Part shown: piece by piece, positions 7,808-16,170 of the stretch
Numbering within the stretch: the first letter of the stretch is position 1
Layout: every line of letters begins with the position of its first letter
DNA from: Scatomonas sp963930955
GTDB taxonomy: Bacteria > Bacillota > Clostridia > Lachnospirales > Lachnospiraceae
Length of the DNA: 64,000 nucleotides
Reading direction: 5' to 3'
Assembly (NCBI GenBank): GCA_963930955.1
Contig: OZ006967.1
Location: forward strand, 868,001-932,000
Position numbers and translations under genes: made by a program
The notes under the pieces: model-generated
Told to the model about the DNA's origin: nothing
What the model saw: only the letters and a program-made list of their open reading frames with translations
Databases searched by the model: none

Positions 7808-8830
7808 ATGAAATTAGTAAAAACAGAGGAGGCGGTGGGACAGGTACTCTGCCATGATATGACCCAGATCATCCCGGGAGTATCCAAAGGCCCTCGTTTC
7901 CGCAAGGGACATATTGTGCGGCAGGAGGACATCCCGGTACTGCTGAGCATGGGAAAGGATCAGCTTTACGTGTGGGAAAAGGACGACACCGTTTACCATG
8001 AAAACGAGGCGGCGGAGATCCTCCGGCAGGTATGCCAGGGCGAGAGAATGGAGGCTTCCGAAGCCAAAGAGGGAAAGATCGAGCTGACCGCTGCCTGCGA
8101 CGGATTGTTTCGTGTGGATGTGGAGAGGCTGAATGCTATTAACGATATCGATCAGGTGATGATCGCCACCCGTCACGGAGACACTCCGGTGAAAAAAGGA
8201 GATAAGCTGGCGGGAACCAGGGTGATCCCTCTGATCATCAAGAAGGAGAAGATGGAACTGGTGAAAGAGCGGGCGGGAGATACGCCGCTCTGTGCACTGC
8301 TGCCTTATCAGATCCGGAAGGCGGGAGTGGTGACGACAGGAAATGAAGTGTTTTACGGAAGAATCCAGGACGCCTTTACACCTGTGGTAGTGAAAAAGCT
8401 GGCACAGTACGGGATCACCATGGAGGAGCATGTGATCCTGGGGGATGATAAGGCCGGGATCACAGCGGCCATTCAGGATATGAAGGAAAAAGGCTGTGAA
8501 CTGATCATCGCCACCGGTGGCATGAGTGTGGATCCGGATGATCAGACCCCGGGAGCCATAAAAGACAGCGGCGCCCAGGTGGTTACCTATGGAGCGCCGG
8601 TACTGCCGGGAGCCATGTTCTGCCTGGCTTATTTTCCGGATGGAACCCCTGTCCTGGGTCTTCCGGGCTGCGTTATGTACGCAAAAACCACCATCTTTGA
8701 TCTGGTGCTGCCCAGGATTGCGGCAGGAGTCAAAATTTCCCGGAAGGATATTACCAGACTTGGAAACGGCGGCCTGTGTCTTGGCTGCGGAGAATGCCGC
8801 TGGCCGGACTGCGGATTCGGTACCGCCTGA
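7808..8830 (+). CDS. MoeA-like molybdopterin-binding protein with C-terminal Cys cluster
   Basis: 340 residues, start ATG 7808 behind AGGAGGAG. It contains the MoeA/MogA-type molybdopterin-binding domain: 'VVTTGNEVFYGRIQDAFTPVV', 'ILGDDKAGITAAIQDM', 'IIATGGMSVDPDDQTPGAI' and 'VLPGAMFCLAYFPDGTPVLGLPGC'. It is shorter than standard MoeA (about 400 residues) and lacks its N-terminal layout, so it belongs to the MoeA-like family found in Clostridia. An unusual tail 'GLCLGCGECRWPDCGFG' holds four cysteines and could bind metal. Probable role: molybdenum insertion into, or handling of, molybdopterin. The stop precedes moaC by 11 bases. Confidence 0.85.
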   Translation: MKLVKTEEAVGQVLCHDMTQIIPGVSKGPRFRKGHIVRQEDIPVLLSMGKDQLYVWEKDDTVYHENEAAEILRQVCQGERMEASEAKEGKIELTAACDGLFRVDVERLNAINDIDQVMIATRHGDTPVKKGDKLAGTRVIPLIIKKEKMELVKERAGDTPLCALLPYQIRKAGVVTTGNEVFYGRIQDAFTPVVVKKLAQYGITMEEHVILGDDKAGITAAIQDMKEKGCELIIATGGMSVDPDDQTPGAIKDSGAQVVTYGAPVLPGAMFCLAYFPDGTPVLGLPGCVMYAKTTIFDLVLPRIAAGVKISRKDITRLGNGGLCLGCGECRWPDCGFGTA

Positions 8831-8841
8831 AAGGACAGCCT

Positions 8842-9321
8842 ATGGCAGGAATGTGGAACCATTTTGATCAGGAAGGAAACGCCGTCATGGTAGATGTGAC
8901 GGAAAAAAGGATTACCGCCCGCGCCGCCTCGGCAGTGGGAACCATCCGGGTAAACCGGGAGATCATGGAGGCGGTGGTGCATAAAACAGCGGCCAAGGGA
9001 GATGTGCTGGGGGTGGCCCGGGTGGCGGGGATCATGGCAGCCAAACGGACCTGGGAGCTGATTCCCATGTGCCATCCCCTGTGCATCCGCAAATGCTCCG
9101 TGGATTTTGAGACAGATGAGGAAAACCTGGAAATCCGCGCCATTTCCACAGTGAAAGTGGAGGATGTGACAGGGGTGGAGATGGAGGCCCTGACGGCCGT
9201 CAGCGCCGCCCTGCTGACCATCTACGATATGTGCAAGGCTATCGACAAGCGGATGGAGATCACGGGCATCCATCTCCTGAGAAAGACCGGGGGAAAAAGC
9301 GGAGATTTTCACTATGATTGA
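8842..9321 (+). CDS. moaC: Cyclic pyranopterin monophosphate synthase MoaC
   Basis: 159 residues, the usual length of MoaC. It catalyses the second half of the first step in molybdenum cofactor making, turning the MoaA product into cyclic pyranopterin monophosphate. Family marks are 'MVDVTEK', 'TAAKGDVLGVARVAGIMAAK', 'IPMCHPL' with the conserved C-H-P, and 'VEDVTGVEMEALTAVSAALLTIYDM'-type C-terminal helices including K in 'MCKAIDK'. ATG 8842 with AAAGGA seven bases upstream is the natural start. It overlaps moaA by eight bases. Confidence 0.95.
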   Translation: MAGMWNHFDQEGNAVMVDVTEKRITARAASAVGTIRVNREIMEAVVHKTAAKGDVLGVARVAGIMAAKRTWELIPMCHPLCIRKCSVDFETDEENLEIRAISTVKVEDVTGVEMEALTAVSAALLTIYDMCKAIDKRMEITGIHLLRKTGGKSGDFHYD

Positions 9322-10291
9322 CGGATATGGAAGATGCATTGATTATATTAGGATTTCAGTGACGGACCGCTGTAATCTGCGGTGCGTGTACTGTATGCCG
9401 GAGGCGGGGGTTCCTTCCGTTTCGCATAAAGAAATCCTGAGTTTTGACGAGATCCGCCATCTGGCGGAGATTTTCGCGAAGCTGGGGATCCGGAAGATCA
9501 AGCTGACAGGCGGGGAGCCTCTGGTGCGGAAGGATCTTTCAAAGCTGGTAAAGTTCTTAAAAGAAACGCCGGGTATAGAGAAGGTGACCATTACCACCAA
9601 CGGGGTGCTGCTGGCGGAACAGATGGAAGCCCTGGCGGCCGCGGGCATCGATGGTATCAATCTGAGCCTGGATGCGCTGGATCCGGAGGTGTTTGAGACG
9701 ATTACCCGGCGGCGGGAACTGGAACGGGTCATGGCGGGATTTCAGGCCGCCCTGAGCTATCCGGAGATCCCGCTGAAGATCAACTGTGTTCCTCTGGGGC
9801 GGAAGGGTCAGAACATAGAAGAACTGGCAGAACTGGCCCGTAGATATCCGATCCATGTGCGATTTATTGAGATGATGCCTGTAGGATTGGGAAAACAGTT
9901 TTCTCCTGTTTCCGAGGAACAGATCCTGGAGCGGCTTTCCAGGCGTTTTGGTCCCGGCGAACCTTTTGAGGAGAGACTGGGAAACGGTCCCGCTCACTAT
10001 TACGCGTTTCCGGATTTCCTGGGAAAGATCGGCTTCATCAGCGCCATCAGCCACAAATTCTGCAGGGACTGCAATCGGGTGCGGCTGACCTCCCGGGGGT
10101 TCCTGAAAACCTGTCTCCAGTATGAGACAGGTACAGATCTGCGGGAACTGTTGCGGTCGCCGGAAACCGATGAAGAAACCCTGTGCAGGGCGGTAGAGGA
10201 AACCATCCGGAGAAAACCGGCGGAACACTGCTTCGGAGCGGAGAACATCGAACACAGAGAAGAAAAAATCATGTCACAGATTGGAGGGTAA
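9314..10291 (+). CDS. moaA: GTP 3',8-cyclase MoaA (radical SAM)
   Basis: 325 residues. MoaA rearranges GTP in the first step of molybdenum cofactor making. The radical-SAM iron-sulfur motif C-x3-C-x2-C is at Cys20, Cys24 and Cys27 ('DRCNLRCVYCMP'); the second, substrate-binding cluster is near residues 249-266 ('FCRDCNRVRL' ... 'LKTCLQ'). The protein ends in the Gly-Gly tail (I-G-G) that MoaA needs for activity. It follows moaC with an eight-base overlap. Confidence 0.97.
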   Translation: MIDGYGRCIDYIRISVTDRCNLRCVYCMPEAGVPSVSHKEILSFDEIRHLAEIFAKLGIRKIKLTGGEPLVRKDLSKLVKFLKETPGIEKVTITTNGVLLAEQMEALAAAGIDGINLSLDALDPEVFETITRRRELERVMAGFQAALSYPEIPLKINCVPLGRKGQNIEELAELARRYPIHVRFIEMMPVGLGKQFSPVSEEQILERLSRRFGPGEPFEERLGNGPAHYYAFPDFLGKIGFISAISHKFCRDCNRVRLTSRGFLKTCLQYETGTDLRELLRSPETDEETLCRAVEETIRRKPAEHCFGAENIEHREEKIMSQIGG

Positions 10292-10298
10292 AGCGTTT

Positions 10299-10802
10299 AT
10301 GGCAGGCAGAAGAGTTGCGGTAATCGTATCCAGCGACAGCGGATACAGAGGGGAGAGGGAGGATTTAAGCGGCCCGGAAATCCGGCGGATCGCGGAAGAA
10401 AACGGTTACCAGGTGGTGTCCAGTGTGATCCTGCCTGACGAGAAGGAAAAACTGGAGGAGGAAATGCGGCGGATCGCAGATGAAAATCTGGCGGATCTGA
10501 TCCTCACTACCGGCGGCACGGGATTTTCCCCCAGAGATTGGACTCCGGAAGCTACACTGGCAGTATCGGAGCGGATCGTTCCCGGGATCCCGGAGGCTAT
10601 GCGCGCCTACAGCATGCAGTTTACCAGGCGTTCCATGCTGAGCCGCAGCGCAGCGGGGATCCGGGGACGCACCTTAATTGTAAATCTTCCCGGCAGTCCA
10701 AAGGCGGTGCGGGAATGTCTGGAATATATCATCGGCAGCCTGGCCCACGGGCTGGATATCTTAACAGGCGAAGCTTCGGACTGCGCCGGAAAGCAGGGAT
10801 AA
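10299..10802 (+). CDS. MogA/MoaB family molybdopterin adenylyltransferase-like protein
   Basis: 167 residues from ATG 10299 (GGAGG at 10283-10287). The protein starts 'RRVAVIVSSDSGYRGEREDLSG' and has 'LILTTGGTGFSPRDWTPEAT', the T-G-G-T-G molybdopterin-binding loop and the S/T-P-R-D motif of MogA/MoaB, followed by 'RGRTLIVNLPGSPKAVRECLE'. It probably adenylates molybdopterin before metal insertion. A TTG at 10281 could give six more residues but is less likely. The stop overlaps the next gene start (TAATG). Confidence 0.93.
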   Translation: MAGRRVAVIVSSDSGYRGEREDLSGPEIRRIAEENGYQVVSSVILPDEKEKLEEEMRRIADENLADLILTTGGTGFSPRDWTPEATLAVSERIVPGIPEAMRAYSMQFTRRSMLSRSAAGIRGRTLIVNLPGSPKAVRECLEYIIGSLAHGLDILTGEASDCAGKQG

Positions 10803-11242
10803 TGGGAAAAGTTATGGCAGTATGCCTCAGTGAAAAGAAAGGTACCCAGAAAAAGAATGTGCATGAGGCCGTGGTACGGGAGGATTGGGGAATCCAGGGA
10901 GACGCCCACGCGGGGAAATGGCACCGGCAGGTAAGTCTTCTTTCCTATGAAAAAATTGAAGCCTTTAAAGCCAAGGGAGCTCCGGTACAGGAAGGAGCCT
11001 TTGGAGAAAACCTGATTGTCAGCGGGTTTGATTTTAAAAATCTTCCCATCGGCACCCGGTTCCGCTGCGGAGATGTGGTGCTGGAACTGACCCAGATCGG
11101 GAAAGAATGCCACAGCGGCTGTGAAATTTACAAGATCATGGGCGAATGTATTATGCCGAGAGAAGGTGTGTTTACCCGGGTCCTTCACGGAGGCGTGATC
11201 CGGGAAGGGGACCAGATGGAGATTGTGGAGGAAGACAGATGA
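10802..11242 (+). CDS. MOSC domain protein
   Basis: 146 residues forming a stand-alone MOSC (molybdenum cofactor sulfurase C-terminal) domain: 'WGIQGDAHAGKWHRQVSLL', 'GAFGENLIVSG', 'LELTQIGKECHSGCEIY' and 'GVFTRVLHGGVIREGD'. MOSC proteins bind molybdenum cofactor or carry sulfur through a conserved Cys, here C in 'KECHSGCEI'. It is often found beside MogA in Clostridia, sometimes fused to it; here the two are separate but overlap by one base. The exact reaction is not known. Confidence 0.9.
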   Translation: MGKVMAVCLSEKKGTQKKNVHEAVVREDWGIQGDAHAGKWHRQVSLLSYEKIEAFKAKGAPVQEGAFGENLIVSGFDFKNLPIGTRFRCGDVVLELTQIGKECHSGCEIYKIMGECIMPREGVFTRVLHGGVIREGDQMEIVEEDR

Positions 11243-11739
11243 ACAGTATTTTTACCAGAAGAAGCATCCGGAAATATGAGGAGAAACCGGTAGATACGGA
11301 GAAAATACGGAGATTGCTGGGAGCGGCTATGTCCGCTCCCACAGCCCGGAATCAGCGGGAGTGGGAATTTGTAGTGGTAACAGACGACGGGATCCGCCGG
11401 CAGCTTTCGGAAGTCAGTCCCTATACCGGGCCGGTAGCAGCGGCGCCGCTGGTGATCGTGCCGGCGGCAGACAAGAATCGGATGACCTCTCCGAAATATT
11501 TTGAACAGGATCTGGCTGCGGCCACAGAGAATATTTTGCTGGAAGCAGAAGAATTAGGACTGGGAGCAGTCTGGATGGGGATCGCTCCGCTGGAGGAGAG
11601 GATGAGCCGGGTCTCGCAGGTGCTGGGACTGCCGGAGAATATCCTTCCTTTTGCGCTGATCGCTGTGGGCTATCCGGGAGAAGTGAAAAAGGCGGAAGAC
11701 CGATATGAGGAAGAAAGAGTACACTATGAGCGGTATTAA
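11239..11739 (+). CDS. Nitroreductase family protein
   Basis: 166 residues of the FMN-dependent nitroreductase fold. Marks: 'FTRRSIRKYEEKPVDTEKI' at the N-terminus (R-R-S-x-R FMN phosphate site), 'SAPTARNQREWEFVVVTD', 'ATENILLEAEELGLGAVWMG' and 'ALIAVGYPGE'. It is short but complete for this subgroup. It overlaps the MOSC gene by ATGA, so it is clearly part of the molybdenum operon, although no nitroreductase is known to be needed for the cofactor; its role there is open. Confidence 0.9.
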   Translation: MNSIFTRRSIRKYEEKPVDTEKIRRLLGAAMSAPTARNQREWEFVVVTDDGIRRQLSEVSPYTGPVAAAPLVIVPAADKNRMTSPKYFEQDLAAATENILLEAEELGLGAVWMGIAPLEERMSRVSQVLGLPENILPFALIAVGYPGEVKKAEDRYEEERVHYERY

Positions 11740-11811
11740 AAACAAAAGAATCATAAGAATGTTGTTGGGATAAAATTGTATAATTTAAGAAAGAAAAATC
11801 CTCTGTATACT

Positions 11812-11843
11812 TGCATAAAACCTCTGGTTCCCCGGGCATACTA
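11812..11843 (+). promoter_or_regulatory. Candidate sigma-G promoter of spoVAD
   Basis: TGCATA (11812-11817) and CATACTA (11837-11843) match the sigma-G pattern GHATR ... CATWHTA known from Bacillus. The spacer is 19 bases counted from GCATA, one more than the usual 18. spoVA genes are sigma-G-dependent in Bacillus, which agrees. The start point would be near 11850, inside the hairpin that follows. Confidence 0.6.
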
Positions 11844-11844
11844 T

Positions 11845-11867
11845 CCCCGAAGAAACGGGGGTTTTTT
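11845..11867 (+). terminator. Terminator hairpin running into the spoVAD start codon
   Basis: CCCCG (11845-11849), six-base loop, CGGGG (11856-11860), G, then six T (11862-11867) directly followed by the ATG of spoVAD. It can stop transcripts from the molybdenum operon. The GGGGG of the right arm lies six bases before the ATG and is the only candidate ribosome site. Confidence 0.65.
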
Positions 11868-12890
11868 ATGGCTGAAAGAAAAGGTATGCAAAGTCTTGTT
11901 TTTGAAAGTAAAGTTTATATTACATCCTCAGCCTCTGTTGTAGGAAAGCTGGAAGGGGAGGGGCCGCTGGGAAAATACTTTGACAAAGTGGAAGAGGATC
12001 CCATGATGGGGCAGGACAGCTGGGAGGAGGCGGAGAGCCGCATGCAGCTGAGCGCTGCCCGACTGGCGCTGGAGAAGGCGAAACTTCAGCCGGAAGACCT
12101 GAGAATGGTGTTTACCGGAGACCTGCTGGCTCAGTCCATCGCATCTTCTTTCGGGATCGTGGAACTGGAACGGCCGGTTTACGGTCTGTTCGGCGCCTGC
12201 TCCACCATGGGTGAGGCGCTTTCTCTGGGGGCGATGGCTGTGAACGCCGGATACGGCGAACATGTAATGGCAGTGACTTCCAGCCACTTCGGCAGCGCGG
12301 AAAAGGAGTTCCGCTTTCCACTGGCTTACGGGAATCAAAGGCCTCCTTCCGCTACCTGGACGGTGACGGGAAGCGCGGCCTGTGTGCTGGGACCGGAAAA
12401 AAGCGGGGCCAGGATCACGGGGATCACTTCCGGAAGAATTGTGGATTACGGCCTGAAGGATTCCCAGAATATGGGGGCCTGCATGGCGCCGGCGGCCTGT
12501 GATACCATCTGCCGCCATCTCATGGACCTGGACCGGGAGCCGGCGGAATATGACCGCATCATCACCGGAGATCTGGGAAAGGTGGGAAAAGTGATCCTGC
12601 TGGAACTGTTAAAGCAGAAAGGATACGATATAGAAAAGCAGCACCAGGACTGCGGGATGCTGATCTATGACGAAAACAATCAGGATACAGGGGCCGGAGG
12701 CAGCGGCTGCGCCTGCTCTGCAGCGGTATTTGCCTCTTATATTCTTCCGAAAATTGAGCAGGGTATCTGGAAGCGCGTTTTGTTTGTTCCTACAGGAGCC
12801 CTGATGTCAAAGGTCAGTTATTACGAAGGCCAGACTGTGCCGGGCATTGCCCAGGCAGTAGTTGTGGAATCTGCGGGGAAGGGAGAATAA
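11868..12890 (+). CDS. spoVAD: Stage V sporulation protein AD
   Basis: 340 residues, thiolase-like fold. SpoVAD binds dipicolinic acid and is part of the SpoVA channel that loads it into the forespore and releases it at germination. Marks: 'LVFESKVYI', 'GPLGKYFD', 'GDLLAQSIASSFG', 'YGLFGACSTMGEALSLGAM', 'SSHFGSAEKEFRFPLAYG', 'GACMAPAA' and 'GGSGCACSA', in the same order as Bacillus SpoVAD. The start at 11868 fits the family N-terminus. The gene has no ordinary ribosome site (see the hairpin before it). spoVAE follows after one base; spoVAC is not next to it. Confidence 0.95.
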   Translation: MAERKGMQSLVFESKVYITSSASVVGKLEGEGPLGKYFDKVEEDPMMGQDSWEEAESRMQLSAARLALEKAKLQPEDLRMVFTGDLLAQSIASSFGIVELERPVYGLFGACSTMGEALSLGAMAVNAGYGEHVMAVTSSHFGSAEKEFRFPLAYGNQRPPSATWTVTGSAACVLGPEKSGARITGITSGRIVDYGLKDSQNMGACMAPAACDTICRHLMDLDREPAEYDRIITGDLGKVGKVILLELLKQKGYDIEKQHQDCGMLIYDENNQDTGAGGSGCACSAAVFASYILPKIEQGIWKRVLFVPTGALMSKVSYYEGQTVPGIAQAVVVESAGKGE

Positions 12891-12891
12891 T

Positions 12892-13248
12892 ATGGAATAT
12901 CTGCAGGCTTTTTGGGTGGGAGGCGTTATCTGCGCGCTGGCTCAGATCCTTTTGGATCGGACGAAAATGCTTCCGGGACGGATCATGGTTTTGCTTGTAT
13001 GTTCCGGGGCTGTGCTGAGTTTTCTGGGAGCCTACGGGCCCTTTGTAAATTTTGCAGGGGCCGGGGCCAGTGTTCCGCTTCTGGGATTTGGAAATCTGCT
13101 CTTTACAGGTGTAAAGGAAGCAGTAATGGAAAAAGGAATTCTGGGATTGTTTGTAGGCGGGTTTCGTGCATGCGCAGCCGGATTATCGGCGGCTTTGATT
13201 TTCGGGTATCTGGCCGGGCTGTTTTTCAAGCCGCGACTAAAAAAATAA
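12892..13248 (+). CDS. spoVAE: Stage V sporulation protein AE
   Basis: 118 residues with three to four hydrophobic segments; family sequence 'GGVICALAQILLDRTKMLPGRIMVLLV', 'GAYGPFVNFAGAGASVPLLGFGN' and 'FVGGFRACAAGLSAALIFGYL'. It is the SpoVAEb-type membrane component of the SpoVA dipicolinate channel. It starts one base after the spoVAD stop, with GGGAG nine bases upstream. The lone AD-AE pair without AC is unusual for this locus. Confidence 0.92.
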   Translation: MEYLQAFWVGGVICALAQILLDRTKMLPGRIMVLLVCSGAVLSFLGAYGPFVNFAGAGASVPLLGFGNLLFTGVKEAVMEKGILGLFVGGFRACAAGLSAALIFGYLAGLFFKPRLKK

Positions 13249-13281
13249 AGCAGGAGAAACGGTAAAAGTCAAGCCTGCCGG

Positions 13282-13310
13282 TTGCGTATTCCGGCGGCGG
13301 GTTGTATAAT
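13282..13310 (+). promoter_or_regulatory. Sigma-A promoter of murB operon
   Basis: TTGCGT (13282-13287), 17-bp spacer, TATAAT (13305-13310); start near 13317, about 67 bases before murB. It likely drives murB-rapZ-whiA-crh. Confidence 0.7.
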
Positions 13311-13383
13311 AAAGGGCAGCGCAGAGTCAGAAGAAGGCAGCACTGCCTTCTTTTGCTGCAAATATAGAGAAAAGCTGAGGTTT

Positions 13384-14298
13384 ATGGTGGATAATAAGAT
13401 TTACAGACAATTCTGCAGCCTGGCGGGAGAGCAGCAGGTAAGGCGGGAAGAGCCTATGAGCAGGCACACGACTTTCCGGATCGGCGGCCCTGCCGATTAT
13501 TTTATTTGTCCGGATACGGCAGAACAGATCCGGCAGATTCTGGAGATCTGCCGGGCGGAGGATATTCCGTGGTTTATTCTGGGAAATGGAAGCAATCTTC
13601 TGGTAAGCGATCAGGGATACCGGGGAGTGGTGATCCAGATCTACAAAAATTTCCAGAACATAGAAGTGCAGGGAGAAACCCTGAAGGTTCAGGCCGGCGC
13701 GCTGCTGTCAGGGATCGCATCCAGAGCCCTGCAGGTGGGACTTGCGGGTATGGAGTTTGCTTCCGGTATTCCTGGAACTCTGGGAGGCGCGGTGGTGATG
13801 AATGCCGGCGCCTACGGCGGAGAAATGAAAGATGTTCTGGAAGAAGCTTTTCTGCTGGACCAGGAGGGCAGCATGCTGACCCTGAAGACAGAGGAACTGG
13901 AAATGGGATACCGTACCAGCCGCGTGAAAAAGGAAGGAATGATCGTGCTGGGAGCGTCCCTGAAACTGCAGAGGGGAGACCGGGAGGCCATCCGCGTCAG
14001 GATGGAGGAGCTGAAAGAGCAGAGATGCAGCAAACAGCCCCTGGAATATCCCAGCGCCGGAAGCACCTTTAAGCGGCCGGAAGGCTACTTTGCCGGCAAG
14101 CTGATCATGGATGCAGGCTTAAGAGGATTCACCGTAGGAGGCGCCCAGGTGTCGGAGAAACACTGCGGTTTTGTGATCAACCGGGGAGGCGCCACAGCAG
14201 AAGACGTAAGGACATTAATACAGAAGGTGCAGGAAAAGGTCTGGGAACAGTTTCAGGTAAGGCTGGAACCGGAGATCCGTTTCCTGGGTGATTTTTAA
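13384..14298 (+). CDS. murB: UDP-N-acetylenolpyruvoylglucosamine reductase
   Basis: 304 residues, cytoplasmic FAD enzyme making UDP-N-acetylmuramic acid for peptidoglycan. FAD-binding marks: 'HTTFRIGGPADYF', 'WFILGNGSNLLVSDQGYRG', 'GMEFASGIPGTLGGAVVMNAGAYGGE'; the catalytic Ser is in 'SAGSTFKRP' and the C-terminal Glu in 'LEPEIRFLG'. This is the short, Bacillus-like type II MurB. ATG 13384 with GAGG upstream is chosen over an upstream codon that would lie in the promoter. Confidence 0.96.
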   Translation: MVDNKIYRQFCSLAGEQQVRREEPMSRHTTFRIGGPADYFICPDTAEQIRQILEICRAEDIPWFILGNGSNLLVSDQGYRGVVIQIYKNFQNIEVQGETLKVQAGALLSGIASRALQVGLAGMEFASGIPGTLGGAVVMNAGAYGGEMKDVLEEAFLLDQEGSMLTLKTEELEMGYRTSRVKKEGMIVLGASLKLQRGDREAIRVRMEELKEQRCSKQPLEYPSAGSTFKRPEGYFAGKLIMDAGLRGFTVGGAQVSEKHCGFVINRGGATAEDVRTLIQKVQEKVWEQFQVRLEPEIRFLGDF

Positions 14299-14313
14299 CG
14301 GAGGATACAAGGA

Positions 14314-15201
14314 ATGCCAAGGCGGTTGGTGTTTGTGACCGGAATGTCAGGAGCGGGAAAAAGCACCGCGTTAAAAGTGCTGGAGGACGCGGGATATTTC
14401 TGCGTGGATAACCTTCCGATCCCGCTGATTGACAAGCTGGTGCCCCTGACTTGCGCAGGAGGCGGAAACCGGATGGAACAGGTAGCTCTGGGAGTGGATA
14501 TCCGGAGCGGCCAGGCTCTGCCGGAGCTTCAGGAGGTACTGGAGCGGCTGGCTATGTCCGGGATACACTATGAGATTTTATTTCTGGACGCCAGAGACCA
14601 GGTGCTGATCAAGCGGTACAAGGAGACCAGAAGGCTGCATCCCTTGTCCGGTACAGGACGGGTAGAAACAGGAATTGTTCGGGAACGGGCGGCGCTGGCT
14701 TTCCTGAAAAAACAGGCAGATTATATTATTGATACAAGCCAGCTGCTGACCAGAGAACTGAAGCAGGAGGTCGAAAAGATTTTTGTTCAGGGCGGCACTT
14801 TTAAGAGCCTGATGGTTTCTGTTCTGTCTTTTGGCTTCAAGTACGGGATCCCGGTGGATTCGGATCTGGTCTTTGACGTGCGTTTCCTGCCGAACCCCTA
14901 TTATATTGATGAACTCCGGCCCCTGTCCGGCAATGACGCGCCGGTTCGGGATTATGTAATGGGATTCGAAACGGCAAAAATTTTTACAGAGAAACTGACG
15001 GATATGATCCGTTTTCTGATTCCCAACTATATTGAGGAAGGGAAAAATCAGCTGGTGATTTCAGTGGGGTGTACCGGCGGGAAGCACCGGTCAGTAACCC
15101 TGGCCAATGAACTTTACGGCAGGTTAAAGGATTCGGAAGAATACGGGATCCGTATTGAGCACAGGGATATAGAAAAAGATAATCTGCGAAAGAGGATGTG
15201 A
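14314..15201 (+). CDS. rapZ: RNase adapter/nucleotide-binding protein RapZ (YvcJ)
   Basis: 295 residues. P-loop 'GMSGAGKS' at 10-17, then 'LEDAGYFCVDNLPIPLI', 'LDARDQVLIKRYKETRRLHPL', 'SFGFKYGIPVDSDLVFDVRFLPNP' and 'SVGCTGGKHRSVTLANEL'. RapZ of E. coli guides RNase E to a small RNA; in Firmicutes (YvcJ) it binds GTP/ATP and its role is less clear. Usual context murB-rapZ-whiA-crh, but yvcK, normally between rapZ and whiA, is missing here. Confidence 0.95.
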   Translation: MPRRLVFVTGMSGAGKSTALKVLEDAGYFCVDNLPIPLIDKLVPLTCAGGGNRMEQVALGVDIRSGQALPELQEVLERLAMSGIHYEILFLDARDQVLIKRYKETRRLHPLSGTGRVETGIVRERAALAFLKKQADYIIDTSQLLTRELKQEVEKIFVQGGTFKSLMVSVLSFGFKYGIPVDSDLVFDVRFLPNPYYIDELRPLSGNDAPVRDYVMGFETAKIFTEKLTDMIRFLIPNYIEEGKNQLVISVGCTGGKHRSVTLANELYGRLKDSEEYGIRIEHRDIEKDNLRKRM

Positions 15202-15204
15202 AAA

Positions 15205-16170
15205 ATGTCTTTTTCCAGTAATGTAAAAGAAGAACTTTTTGAACAGACCGGCCGGGCCCGCCATTGTCAGATTGCGGAACTGGCCGCTTTTATCCGTATG
15301 TGCGGAGGGGTGTCTATTTCTGTCTGCAATCGTTTTCTGATCCGTCTGCAGACGGAGAACCGGTGGGTGGCGAAAAAATATGCGCTGCTGCTGAAAAAAT
15401 TGTTTGGAATCCAGCCGGATATAAGCGTCAGAAGCCATCCTGGATCAAAACGGCAGGCATCTTATCTGATTCTGATCGCCCGGGATGAGGAGGCAGCCAG
15501 AGTTCTTCAGGCGGTCAGGCTGATTAACAGAAACCGGGAACTGGAAGAAGAAGTTCCTTTGCTCCGCAGCGTGATCCTTCAGCACAGTTGCTGCAGGAGA
15601 GCTTTTGTGAGAGGGGCTTTTCTGGCAGCGGGATCTTTAAGCGATCCGAACCGGTCGTATCATTTTGAGATTTCCTGCGTTTCTGACAGTCAGGCGGAGC
15701 AGCTGCAGGCTTTGATCCGGGAACTGGGAATTGAGGCCAGGATTGTCCGCAGAAAAAAATATTATATTGTTTATGTAAAAGAGGGCGGGCAGATCGTGGA
15801 TCTTCTGGGTCTCATGGATGCCAGAAAATCTCTTTTGGAATTAGAAAATGTGCGGATCCTTCGGGAGATGAGAGGCAGCGTAAACCGAAAGGTCAACTGT
15901 GAGACTGCAAATATCAATAAAACGGTGAATGCAGCCGTAAAACAAATAGAAGATATTTGTTTTATCCGTGATACCATAGGCTTTTCGGGGCTTTCAAATG
16001 GGCTTGACGAAATAGCCCGAATTCGGTTACAATATCCAGAAGCAACACTGAAAGAGTTGGGGATGATGCTGGACCCGCCCGTAGGGAAATCCGGTGTCAA
16101 TCATCGCCTGAGAAAGCTGAGCGCGATCGCTGAAGCGATGAGAAGTAAGGAGGAAAATTATTATGATTAA
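15205..16170 (+). CDS. whiA: DNA-binding protein WhiA
   Basis: 321 residues, starting three bases after rapZ. N-terminal homing-endonuclease-like fold ('CCRRAFVRGAFLAAGSLSDP') and C-terminal helix-turn-helix ('EIARIRLQYPEATLKELGMM' then 'VGKSGVNHRLRKL'). WhiA is a conserved Gram-positive regulator of sporulation in Streptomyces and of division and chromosome segregation in Bacillus. It overlaps crh by eight bases. Confidence 0.95.
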   Translation: MSFSSNVKEELFEQTGRARHCQIAELAAFIRMCGGVSISVCNRFLIRLQTENRWVAKKYALLLKKLFGIQPDISVRSHPGSKRQASYLILIARDEEAARVLQAVRLINRNRELEEEVPLLRSVILQHSCCRRAFVRGAFLAAGSLSDPNRSYHFEISCVSDSQAEQLQALIRELGIEARIVRRKKYYIVYVKEGGQIVDLLGLMDARKSLLELENVRILREMRGSVNRKVNCETANINKTVNAAVKQIEDICFIRDTIGFSGLSNGLDEIARIRLQYPEATLKELGMMLDPPVGKSGVNHRLRKLSAIAEAMRSKEENYYD

